This document shows, piece by piece, positions 35,817 to 44,978 of a stretch of DNA of 64,000 bases. A program made the position numbers and the translations under genes. The stretch is taken from positions 65,401,407-65,465,406 of the forward strand of contig OY978525.1 in assembly GCA_963854835.1 (NCBI GenBank), read 5' to 3'. The stretch is from Megamerina dolium. Taxonomy: Eukaryota; Arthropoda; Insecta; Diptera; Megamerinidae. A model generated the notes under the pieces. The model was given only the letters and a program-made list of their open reading frames with translations. It ran no database searches and was not told the origin of the DNA. Numbering within the stretch: the stretch's first letter is position 1; every line of letters begins with the position of its first letter.

Positions 35817-36180
35817 TTGTGGGTACCGTAGCTCAGTGGTTAGTGTGTTCGCCTTCTGATCTGTAGGTCGTGGTTCAATCTCCGGCTGATGCATAACAAA
35901 TTTAATATCGATAAGATTTTTCTTTCGAACGGTACTCACCTGTCGGCAAGCAATTTGCAATTCTTCCGACAGTAACAACTTGCCATGAAAAAGCTTCTTC
36001 AAGAACTCTGTGACAAAGCTCAGAAAAAGTGATGTCACAAGTGTTCTGCCGTTCGGAACCGGCTAAAATAAGTAGGTCCCTTCAAATACTGTCTAAATTT
36101 AAGACGCACAACAGTAATGGAAGAGAAGCTCGGTCAATAAGCCCTTTGGGGCTTTAAGTGCCACATATTTTTTTTTTTTT
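35817..36180 (+). mobile_element. tRNA-derived SINE, copy 1
   Basis: A ~360-bp SINE. Its head is tRNA-like: A box TAGCTCAGTGGT (35829-35840) and B box GGTTCAATCTC (35872-35882) at normal RNA polymerase III spacing. The body has a conserved core (TCGAACGGTACTCACCTGTCGG, CAATTTGCAATTCTTCCGACAG) and ends AAGTGCCACATA plus a T run. A 10-bp direct repeat TATCTTTGCT flanks it (35807-35816 and 36181-36190), a target duplication. It is not a functional tRNA: the anticodon arm does not fold properly and there is a long 3' extension. Confidence 0.88.
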
Positions 36181-36190
36181 TATCTTTGCT

Positions 36191-36469
36191 ATTTAAATAA
36201 TTTGTTTAAAAAGGTTGTTGTTGTGGATGCAACCACTTAGATCCCATTTGTAAAATATAAGAAATAAATTAGTTCTCCAATAAAATATATGCTTTAAGTA
36301 ATTGATAATTTTAGTATAATTAAGGGTATATTGATACTCACGAGATATATTTGTTTAAGTGAAGAAGTTTTCCGCCGGTGAACTTTCAACGTCGGTTGCT
36401 CTGATGGTGACAATGTTGTTGTAATTGGTGGTTGATGACAATGTGTCTGTGTATGTGGATGTTGCTGCT
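36191..36469. other. Spacer between inverted SINE copies
   Basis: 280 bp of AT-rich sequence without coding signal, separating the plus and minus SINE copies. GTT/ATG-rich words occur near 36400-36460. Confidence 0.5.
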
Positions 36470-36477
36470 TTAAAATA

Positions 36478-36845
36478 GCAAAGATAAAAAAAAATAAATA
36501 TGTGGCACTTAAAGCCCCAAAGGGCTTATTGACAGAGCGTCTCTTCCATTACTGTTGTGCGTCTTAAATTTAGACAGTATTTGAAGGGACCTACTTATTT
36601 TAGCCGGTTCCGAACGGCAGAACACTTGTGACAACACTTTTTCTGAGCTTTGTCACAGAGTTCTTTTAGAAGCTTTTTCATGGCAAGTTGTTACTGTCGG
36701 AAGAATTGCCAATTGCTTGCCGACAGGTTGGTACCATTCGAAAGAAAAATCTTATCGATATTAAAATTTGTTATGCATCAGCCGGGGATTGAACCATGAC
36801 CTACAGATCATAAAGCGAACACACTAACCACTGAGCAACGGTATA
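36478..36845 (-). mobile_element. tRNA-derived SINE, copy 2 (inverted)
   Basis: Minus-strand copy of the same SINE. The tail TATGTGGCACTTAAAGCCCC is at 36500-36519 and the B box is around GGGGATTGAACC (36784-36795). Next to its 3' end lies TTTAAAATAGCAAAGAT (36470-36486), the reverse complement of the sequence that follows SINE copy 1 (36181-36197, one base different). The two copies plus flanks form a foldback with ~280 bp between them. Confidence 0.88.
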
Positions 36846-36968
36846 GTCACTTATACTGATATCATTTTTTACGACTTCTGGTGAAAGCATCTTTTCGATA
36901 TTGTCGATTGAACCACCCATGATTTGCTTCATTACAGCGATCCCTTCAATATTAAGTAAATGAGTTAT
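36846..36968 (-). pseudogene. Exon-like coding segment (3' piece)
   Basis: The minus strand is open and protein-like: HLLNIEGIAVMKQIMGGSI continuing NIEKMLSPEVVKND. It lies immediately beyond the left end of the piggyBac-like element and is cut off by SINE copy 2. Together with 38549-38741 it could belong to one gene or transposon ORF interrupted by the piggyBac insertion. The style (hydrophilic, DUF4806-like region) is suggestive only; I do not assign a function. Confidence 0.35.
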
Positions 36969-36976
36969 AGTTTTAA

Positions 36977-38506
36977 CCCGAATTGACCCACGTAATTTTT
37001 TTTTTGAATTTCTAAAATATTTTTAGGAGCATAATCTTATATGGAAAATAAAAAAAACTGGATCATTAGTTTTATAATCCTGCACACACGACGCTCAACG
37101 CTGGGCGGGGTAGGGGACTGGTTTACATATATAAGCAAAGCCTTACAAAAATAATAAAAAAGTTTGTTTTTGTTGCTATTTATTTGAAACAAAAATAAGG
37201 AATTCTTATTTTATATTTGTGTTGAAATAATATAGATAAAATTTTTTTAAGGTTCTGTATGATATTGTTTGAAGCAATGCAAACAGAGTCCTACATCGCA
37301 TTTACTACAAGCTGTACGTATATACACGTATGAATACACGCAATTCTGAAACAATAAATATACATATACATACATTAGGAAAATAAAAACGGCTGAGCAC
37401 GATCTTACCTCTTATAGCGAGTTCTTCGTAGCGTATTTGATGATGAGTAGCATATATATTTGAACATTTGCATGTGTTCAAGCAAATCAGCGTTGAAAAA
37501 TTTTTCAAATAATTCATGAGGCCTTAGTTTACGACAGTTTTTGTAATTTACTTCGGAGAAAATTGGAAACAGTGCAATTGAATTATCTTTCTTCCACGTG
37601 AAATTGCTGTCTTGTGTAGCTGCTGGGATTGCAACATTAGGCTTCAATGGGTTCACGCGACATATATCTTTGATGAGCTCGGCAATCAATCATCTAGGAT
37701 AGCGACAGAATGAGTCTCATCCTCGAATCCGGTATCAGAACTAGATTGCTTGCCTTCAATTTCAATTGGACAATCGCCTTCTAAAACAATTTCGCATCCT
37801 GACTTAAGCTGTGCTGCGCATAGATTGTCTGATATTCCACCATCATCGTCACCATCATCTTCGCCACTTACATCTCCCTCAATATACGGTGGCTCAATAT
37901 AAAGTGCCTGCACATTCGTTGCAACATCGTTTTCGTCATCCTCGCATATTTCTTCCAAAAAATCTAAATCTTCTTCAAAAGAGAGTGGCCTTTGAAAAAA
38001 AAAAACGAGAGAGGAACACGATATACAACCAAAATATTTCTTAAAATTAAAAAAAAACAAGAAAACAAAACAAAAACATTACACCGGAAACAGGGGACTG
38101 GTTTCCGCCCGAAGTTACGATATAACCACAGGCACAAAAAACTTCAAAAAAAGTTCACAAAAAATATTTTTTGAAGTAGCACACTTAAGGGACATTACTC
38201 CTTTCATCAAACACTAAAAAAAAAACACATTTAATTACGCGATCAAGATAATTAGTATATATTTTAGACGTATTTACTTTCTCATGTCCTTTTTTTTGCA
38301 CTCAACATTTTGTCTTAACTTTACGATGCACTATTTTGTACAAACAAACACGAACTAACGCGCAAATGATTTTAAGTGAAAGCAGAATCAATTTCGCGTT
38401 CAGCATGCTTTTCGAAGTAACGGTATCTATATTCGTTTGTAAGTTATCATCGTGTGCAGATATGCCTATCATGCGTTGCTATATGGCAACACAGGGTCAA
38501 TTCGGG
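36977..38506 (-). mobile_element. piggyBac-like element, internally deleted, both ends present
   Basis: A 1530-bp element with perfect 13-bp terminal inverted repeats, CCCGAATTGACCC (36977-36989) and GGGTCAATTCGGG (38494-38506), each bordered by TTAA (36973-36976 and 38507-38510), the target duplication of the piggyBac superfamily. A subterminal hairpin GTTGCTATATGGCAAC lies at 38475-38490. Inside is only the N-terminal part of a transposase on the minus strand, so the copy is non-autonomous. Both ends look usable in trans. Confidence 0.92.
37407..37995 (-). pseudogene. piggyBac-like transposase, N-terminal fragment
   Basis: The minus-strand reading 37995-37689 begins FQRPLSFEEDLDFLEEICED, is very acidic (SGEDDGDDDGG) and resembles the N-terminal region of insect piggyBac-derived transposases. 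After a frameshift at ~37688 it continues with PLKPNVAIPAATQDSNFTWK and KLRPHELFEKFFNADLLEH, the start of the DDE-bearing core. At 37406 a GTAAGA donor-like site follows ...RYKR, and an AAG preceded by a T-rich tract lies before 37990, so this may be an exon of a spliced gene. The catalytic aspartates are not included. Confidence 0.75.
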
Positions 38507-38548
38507 TTAATATGCCATTAGAGGATAAAAATACGTAAACAAACTTAC

Positions 38549-38741
38549 AATTTTTTTTCTTTCTCACCCTGAAGTTCACAATTTATTTTTTCCAATTGGG
38601 TGTTTTGAACAGGGAATTGATTCTGGCACACAGCAAACAACCCTAGATTTCTCCGCAATAACAGGTTCATTTCTGTAAGTTGTTGCATAATGTGATCCTG
38701 ATGTTTTGATAATTTATCGATTGTATTGTTTACCTCCACCT
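38549..38741 (-). pseudogene. Exon-like coding segment (5' piece)
   Basis: The minus strand between an acceptor-like ...AAAAACCAG (38742) and a donor-like TT|GTAAGT (38548) encodes NTIDKLSKHQDHIMQQLTEM, then LLRRNLGLFAVCQNQFPVQ and QLEKINCELQGEKEK. The leucine/glutamine heptad character suggests a coiled coil followed by a DUF4806-like start (tentative). Without the piggyBac insertion, the segment from this donor to an AG before 36955 would be only ~70 bp, the usual size of a short fly intron. The frames do not join cleanly, so decay or a transposon origin is possible. Confidence 0.4.
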
Positions 38742-39000
38742 CTGGTTTTTAATTCAATAATTTCTTACTCTCGGAATTAAATTATTGAGTAAAATAAAAT
38801 CTTTATTTGTGCAAGGCTTACCACGATTGCTAATCTGGTTGTATGGAAATGTTAGTATCATTCAGCTAAATGTTGTGAAGTATTGAAATTAATACATATT
38901 TTGAATTATAAGGCAAGGCCATCATTTTAAATTTATCATATTTTCACATCTAATTATATTTCTGCATTTTCTGAGTGGACGTAGTTTAGGTTAGGTTATT
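38742..39000. other. No recognisable feature
   Basis: AT-rich, no coding or repeat signal seen. Confidence 0.4.
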
Positions 39001-39007
39001 GTCGCTG

Positions 39008-39036
39008 TCTTCTCTCTCTCTCTCTCTCTCTCTCTG
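39008..39036. repeat. TC microsatellite
   Basis: CTTCTCTCTCTC... run adjoining the variant 3' tail of SINE copy 3. Confidence 0.9.
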
Positions 39037-39039
39037 ATA

Positions 39040-39316
39040 GGACACACCTAGGCCAGATACCACCGAGCTTCTATTCAAATATTGTTGTACGTGTTAAATT
39101 TGGAGAGCATTAGAAGGGCCTACCTATATTAACCGGTTCCGAACGGTAAAACTCTTGTGACATCACTTTAACTCAGTATTGTCACAGCCGGAAAAATGAG
39201 CAATTACTTGCCGACAGGTGGGTACCGTTCGAAAGAATATTTTTTTCGATATTAATTATTGTTATGCTTCGCTGGGAATTGAACCCACGACCTACAGATC
39301 AGAAGGCAGAACGATG
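39040..39316 (-). mobile_element. tRNA-derived SINE, copy 3 (5' truncated, variant tail)
   Basis: Minus-strand copy keeping the B box region (GGGAATTGAACCCACGACC, 39280-39298) and core, but missing the A box. Its 3' end differs from copies 1, 2, 4 and 5: after GAAGCTCGGTGGTATCTGGCC it continues GTGTGTCCTATCAGAGAG and reaches a GA tract and AACCTAACC. SINE copy 6 (62446-62700) shares this alternative tail. Confidence 0.8.
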
Positions 39317-39377
39317 GTTTTTATGCAGACACCTTTATTTTCCGCTTAAAATTTTCAAAATGGTATGTGGATGGTAT

Positions 39378-39732
39378 GTGGGTGCCGTAGCTCAGTGATT
39401 AGTGTGTTCGCCTTCTGATCTGTAGGTCGTGGTTCAATCCCCGGCTGATGCATAACAAATTTAATATCGATAAGATTTTTCTTTCGAACGGTACCCACCT
39501 GTTGGCAAGCAATTGGCAATTCTTCCGACAGTAACAACTTGACATGAAAAAGCTTCTTAAAGAACTCTGTGACAAAGCTCAGAAAAAGTAATGTCACAAG
39601 TGTTCTGTCGTTCGGAATCGGCTAAAATAAGTAGGTCCCTTCTAATATTGTCCAAAATTTAAGACGCACGACAGTAATGGAAGAGAAGCTCGGCCAATGA
39701 ACCCTTTGGGGCTCTAAGTGCCACATATTTAA
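39378..39732 (+). mobile_element. tRNA-derived SINE, copy 4
   Basis: Full-length plus-strand copy: A box TAGCTCAGTGAT (39388-39399), B box GGTTCAATCCC (39431-39441) and end TAAGTGCCACATATTTAATT. Close in sequence to copies 1 and 5. Confidence 0.88.
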
Positions 39733-39752
39733 TTATTTTTATGTGGAAAAGC

Positions 39753-40190
39753 TTATAATATGGCCAGACGTTTATGCAATTTCACAAAATGCAATAAGTT
39801 ATGTATGTTGTATGTTAATGTTTCGTTATTGTAAATACTTTTACATCGCTTGAATGATTGGTAGTTTTTTTTCAATACTTTTTCATAGGTAGTAGAAACA
39901 GTGCAGTGGTAAAAATGGTAGCAGCTCTTGTTATAAAGAAAAACTTTTAAAATGACCACCCCAGTGTACAAGGTGAATTGCCTGTATTGGAGTTTGCAGT
40001 TTTCTTCCATTTTCTTTTGGAACGCACCCAGGCATTACCTTAAGTGTATTAGATAATTTATCTTTATTTCCTTGTGTCAAATATTTTACGATTAGATTTA
40101 ACGTTTCTTTGTAACTCCCAGGTCCAGCAAATACATCACATCAAAGGGAAATTATATGTAATTCTAAGCCTTGACCATGCATCATGCACT
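39753..40190 (-). pseudogene. Uncharacterised transposon-type protein relic
   Basis: The minus strand gives a coherent peptide in two frames: YKETLNLIVKYLTQGNK and KVMPGCVPKENGRKLQ (~40130-39980), then YRQFTLYTGVVILKVFLYNK through LTYNIHNLLHFVKLHKR (39990-39760). A block of this shape (YRQF..YTG..VLK then N.HxLLH) occurs in uncharacterised transposon-encoded proteins of insects as far as I recall. Function unknown, frame broken, ends undefined. Confidence 0.4.
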
Positions 40191-40211
40191 ATACATCAAC
40201 CAGCTCATTTG

Positions 40212-40985
40212 CAGAATATGGTAGGATGAAAGCATAACCGATGATTGGAGGCTCAGTGTTCTCTGTCCCACACATAAGAAAGGAGACCCCACAATTTGCG
40301 CCAACTACCATGAAATAAGTCTTCCTAGCATCGCTTACAAGATTCTATCGAGCGTACAATGCGAAAGGTTGAAGCCTATCCTTAACAGCCTGATTGGACC
40401 TTATCAGTGTGGCTTCAGACCATCGACCATACTGTGCCAAATCCTGGAAAACACACAAAAACAACAGATCGACACACCATCTATTTGCTGTTTATAAAGC
40501 CGCTTTCGACAGTCCGGTAGGGGACTACTTCTACACCACAATGCCTGAGTTCGGTATCCTGCAAAGCTCATTCGTCTTTGCTGAATGACACTGTGTAACT
40601 CCCGTTTTGCAGTGAAAATTGGGAAGAACCTCTCCGCACCGTTTAGTACCGAACGGGGTTTCAGACAAGGTGATTCGTTATCGTCTGACTTTTTCAACCT
40701 TATTATGGAGAAAATAATACGAGATGCAGATTTACGACATAATGGCACTATCTCAACAAAGTGTCATGCTGTTGGCGTATGCAGATGATATTGACATAAC
40801 CGGCATTAACACGCGAGCAGTTAGTGGAGCATCCTCAGAGTTGGAAAGAGAGTCGCGTCGAATTGGTCTTACGGTGCGGGAAGGCAAAACTAAGTACATT
40901 GTATCAACAAACACAGAGTCCTAGCATCTTGGACAGCACGTCACTGTTGATAATTACGCTTTTGAAGTAGTGAAGGGCTTTGTTG
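40212..40985 (+). mobile_element. RTE-c: truncated RTE reverse transcriptase fragment
   Basis: Plus-strand RTE piece starting at SRIW.DES and ending after ...DNYAFEVVKGF, truncated at both sides. It contains CPTHKKGDPTICANY, FNLIMEKIIRDADLRHNG and MLLAYADDIDITGINTRAV (YADD intact) but has several frameshifts and a deletion after GFRP. At ~40515-40580 it shares GGTAGGGGACTACTTCTACA and AAGCTCATTCGTCTTTGCTG with the 3' halves of RTE-b in units 1 and 2, so it belongs to that subfamily. Confidence 0.85.
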
Positions 40986-41757
40986 TGTACTATTTTTCCA
41001 CAAAACCTAACCTCCTAAATATCCCTCGAGTCTAACACACTCATTGACTGAAATAAAACAATTTTATTTTATTAAGGATACTTGCGGTTTTTACTTTGTC
41101 GCTGGTGTTTTATATTTTTCACTTTTACACTAATACTGGAGGGCCTCGTAAAGATCGCAGTATTTACACTTTTTCTTAATGCTAACACTTCGGTGTAAGA
41201 CTCACAACTGAAAAATACCACTGCCCTCATTAAGCTGGCAGCTTATATCCATTTTTCTAACATTCGCCACATATCAATCTACCCACATACCAACATATAA
41301 CATACCATAATATATTCACACCACTTGTGTGCATGTATGTACTATATGTGTTTATGTACACGATCGATGTACTCTCCATGTGTATATTCTACATGAGAAA
41401 GCAACTTTTTGATATTCTCACATATGAGTAGACCGCGTGATTTTAGTTATCATGTATGCTTACACAGGTATGCTTACGTAAGTACAGAACTACGAATTGT
41501 GTGGGAAAGTGCTTTGTCAGCATTTTCACACCCAGCTGCAACTCAGTTTGTGCAATGTTGTGACATTCCACAATTATAAGTAATATTAGTATGGATTGTG
41601 TATATCACAACTTCGAGCAATGTTGGTATGTGTATTGACAAATGTGTAGTTCCCAATTTCGGGAAATATGTCGCGAGGCAAAATATGCATATGTGCATAT
41701 TTCATATTTTGGCTCGCAACAGCTTTGTCTATTTTCGAACCAGCATTGTGCGGCATT
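40986..41757. other. Non-coding stretch with a hairpin
   Basis: No coding relic recognised. It holds an inverted repeat at 41669-41687 and 41703-41721 (TGTCGCGAGGCAAAATATG against CATATTTTGGCTCGCAACA, 17 of 19 paired) with a 15-base loop, next to the truncated end of mariner copy 1. Confidence 0.6.
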
Positions 41758-42940
41758 ATGTTGACATTATGTGTGAAATACTACATCATTTAAATGACCA
41801 CCACGCGAATTGTTGCAAGCATCGATTCTTTTGAGGTAATTTTCGACCACTTTTTGACACATATTGGGCGGTACCTCAGCCATAACGTGACGAATGTTGG
41901 TTTTTAGGTGCTCAAGAGTTAAAGGATTATCTGCATAAACACGGTCTTTCGCGTAGCCCCACAAAAAAAGTCACGCGGTGTCAAATCGCATGATCTTGGT
42001 GGCCACTTGATATCGACGAGAAATTACGCGGCCAGAAAATTTCTCTTGCAAGCATGTAGCATGTGGCATCGTCTTGTTGAAATCACATATTCTCTAAGGC
42101 GTATTCTTCAATAGCAGGCAAAAAAAAGTCGGTTATCATATGACCATAACGCTCCGAATTGACGGTGACAGTCGTTCCATCATCGTTTTCGAAGAAGTAA
42201 GGTCCAATCACACCTCCGGACCAAAGAGCGCACCAAGCAGTGACTTTTTGTAGATGTAGTGGCCTCTCTTCAATTACTTGAGGATTCTCAGAACCCCAAA
42301 TACGACAATTTTGTTTGTTAACATACCCACCGAGTGAGAAACGTGCTTCGTCGCTGAAGAAAAATTTGTTCGAAAAATCGCCGTCCACCGCCTGTTGTTC
42401 AAGCACCCATTCGACGTATCTACGACGTTGTGAATGGTCAGCTGGCTTCAGTTGTTGTGTGAGCTGGATTTTATATGGATGTAGGTGTAGATCCAAATGC
42501 AAAATACGCCATAATGTGCCGTAAGACAGTCCTAATTCCTGAGAACGACGAGGAATCGACACATTCGGGTCTTCGGCAACACTTTCACTTACAGCAGCGA
42601 TATTTTCGGTGGTACGAGCGAAACGATGATGCACAGGCCTTACAATATCTGTAACCGATCCAGTCTCTTCATATTTCTTCACAATTTTGCCAATTGCTTG
42701 CGAAGTTGGACGATTATGTAAACCATATTCTCCTCTTAAAGCACGATATGTGGCTGTGGCAGAATCACCATTTTTGTAGTAGGTTTTTACAATTTTAATG
42801 CGTTGTGCGATAGTTAAGCGATCCATTTTCGCAAATGTCAGACTTTGAACTGAAAAAGAAAGAAATTGTTTTAACAACTCAGTTTGACAGATGTCGAATT
42901 CTAGCCCTATTCTTTTAAAACCGCGAAATGGATAACCCTT
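41758..42940 (-). mobile_element. Mariner-like element, copy 1 (3' truncated)
   Basis: Minus-strand mariner copy. The 5' terminal repeat is at 42910-42940 (element strand AAGGGTTATCCATTTCGCGG...) with TA at 42941. The 3' end is cut off just after the transposase stop at ~41758, so the second terminal repeat is missing. It is nearly identical to copy 2 (44979-46257) and inverted relative to it. Confidence 0.9.
41767..42877 (-). pseudogene. Mariner-like transposase, copy 1, broken
   Basis: Starting at 42825 (MDRLTIAQRIKIVKTYYKNG), the frame runs through two helix-turn-helix motifs, then FFSDEARFSLGGYVN (first catalytic aspartate). A TGA at 42080-42082 replaces the tryptophan of WFQQDDATC. Downstream pieces keep the second aspartate region and, in another frame (41964-41767), the DLTPRDFFLWGYAKDRVY region with the third. 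A deletion of about a dozen codons between the second and third catalytic positions is shared with copy 2. Not functional. Confidence 0.88.
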
Positions 42941-42942
42941 TA

Positions 42943-44870
42943 CTATCTATAATAACAATAAAATAAAAATCCGACAATACTTGGTGTAAAGTATACTCCT
43001 GTGTCAGATGTAATTGATGGATTTGTAGACTTCGGGAATCAGCAATGTAAGAAGGTGATGGCAAACAAAGTAATGTTCATTATCGAGAAAAACTTATTCG
43101 GAAACTGGAAAACGATTATTATATATTATCCTAGTAAGGATGGGATTTAAAGCAGTGAAAGTGGCATTAAATTAAAATATTATAGTCGTTAATAAGTTAG
43201 GTTTAATAGTAAAACCGCTAGTTTACGATCAAGGAACTCCAAAACAAAAGTTTTTAGTGATTTGCAAATCAGTTTTGAAAATGAGACAATAGAAATAAAA
43301 CCATCCTTTTTCTTCTTCTTCTAGGCTGTCTTTTTGTTTTTATTCCTTTCATTATTTATGATAAAGGATCCAAGTCCGTAGTAGCAACCCGACTGTGTTG
43401 TGTAAGAGTGTTGACAACTTACTTACCCAATTGGGAATTTTAATAAGTTGACTTTGAATTAAAATTAAATTTCGACGAAATAAGATTTCAGTAGTGTAAG
43501 AAAAAGCAACAAACGGAAAAAAAGTCACGCGTTTAAATAACTATAAAATAAGAAAAAATCTAATTTTTTTTATTTTGTTCTAAACTAAATATCATTTTAT
43601 TTTTGTAATAATATAATTTGTCAAAACAGATATTTAAAAAATTTTGACTATACATAAATAAAAAATTTGCGAGTACAGCAGCGTACACGCGATAGCAGTA
43701 AAATTTCTTCAAAAACCCAAATTATCTATTAACACCACCTTGTATGAATTCACCTTGGATTTAGTGCGAAGTCGTTCCCGTATGCACATTTAAAATAGTT
43801 TTAGCACTTCTTCAAAATGAAGGTAACAATGCTTTACTCAGCATGAAAATATGAAACTTACAAAAACAGAGTGTACCGTGTACATACATACTAATAACGT
43901 AAAGAAACATATATAGTTTGTCTTTAAACACCCTACTTAAGTTTATTCAATATTCATTCCATATTCCATTCCTTTCCTATTTTCCTGCACCTGCACCATT
44001 AAATACGCAACATATGTTATTCTTTTATTATTATACTTGTTTATACAAGCTCATTCGTTTTATTGTAACTCGGCTATCAAAATAATTCTAATTGGACAAT
44101 GCAGACCTTACGCCAGTTCGCGAGCGCTTTCACCAGGCTATTCAGCTAATTGAGCTAGCATTACCAAGTAGCGGCGCTTGACAGTGCTTCGCTTCTGGTT
44201 ATCGGGAGGCCATTTAAGACTTCCGGGAGGGATACTCGTGTTTTTTTTTTTTCATTATTAATCAGCGTGGAGCGAAGATACAATATTATAAAGCGGCAAA
44301 GTTAAAAATAAATAAAATAAATTCCTATTACATTAGAAACGTAGCTGCAACAGATAGAGGAAAAAGCTTTATGGCGTCCAAATCGTGGCTTACTAACCCT
44401 GATAATCAGTGGTTGTAAGTGTGCACTGTGGCCTGAGCCACCATCGATCACAGCGGCAAGATTAAATAGACGAAATTACTAACTAATTTTTACAATAACC
44501 GCTTAAGAATTACCATTAACGAAATACAGAAATAACGCATATCACATATCACAACATCCACACTAGTCACAAAAGAAGATAAAAGATGGCTTTTACCTGA
44601 AAATGCTAAACCTGGAGATAACTTTCCTGGGGGCAACAGCCCTAATTCGATCTCTGTAAATCAGACAGAATACGACATAACAAGAAAGTCTCCAATCCAC
44701 GAAGAAAGGAGAAATGAAAGCGAACACGTGTTTTAAGGAATATCGTAGAAGAAAAAGGTATCATAATTAAAATAAAGAAAAACTAATGTGTTAATTACGA
44801 ATAAGAAATAATAGTGCAGAAAGAGTAGAGACTAAAAGAGTGGGAAATGTATAAGGAAGAGAGTGTAATT
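42943..44870. other. Region between inverted mariner copies, no gene seen
   Basis: About 1.9 kb of AT-rich sequence without supported coding relics. A GC-richer patch lies at 44105-44225. It contains T- and A-runs but no tandem repeat. Confidence 0.5.
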
Positions 44871-44874
44871 TCAG

Positions 44875-44957
44875 ACAATCAACAACAACAACAGTATCAT
44901 CCGTCCAGTGGACGCCTTCGTAGCGACGCCGAACATTACATTATCGACATTGGAAAT
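44875..44957 (+). other. Candidate host exon (83 bp)
   Basis: Bounded by an acceptor-like TGTAATTTCAG (ending 44874) and a strong donor AAAT|GTAAGT (44958). One frame reads NQQQQQYHPSSGRLRSDAEH then YIIDIGN with host-like codon usage and ends exactly on a codon. A second frame is also open, which weakens the case. The mariner copy 2 begins 21 bp downstream, i.e. inside the putative intron. I do not recognise the peptide. Confidence 0.3.
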
Positions 44958-44978
44958 GTAAGTTTCATTTTTGTTATA

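Noticed and set aside
35821..35890. A tRNA gene with good A and B boxes
   Set aside because: The cloverleaf is imperfect, and the same head recurs with a conserved 290-bp extension and a target duplication: it is a SINE head.
36973..38510. Domesticated piggyBac-derived host gene
   Set aside because: Perfect terminal repeats and TTAA flanks show a mobile copy, and the transposase is truncated before the catalytic core.
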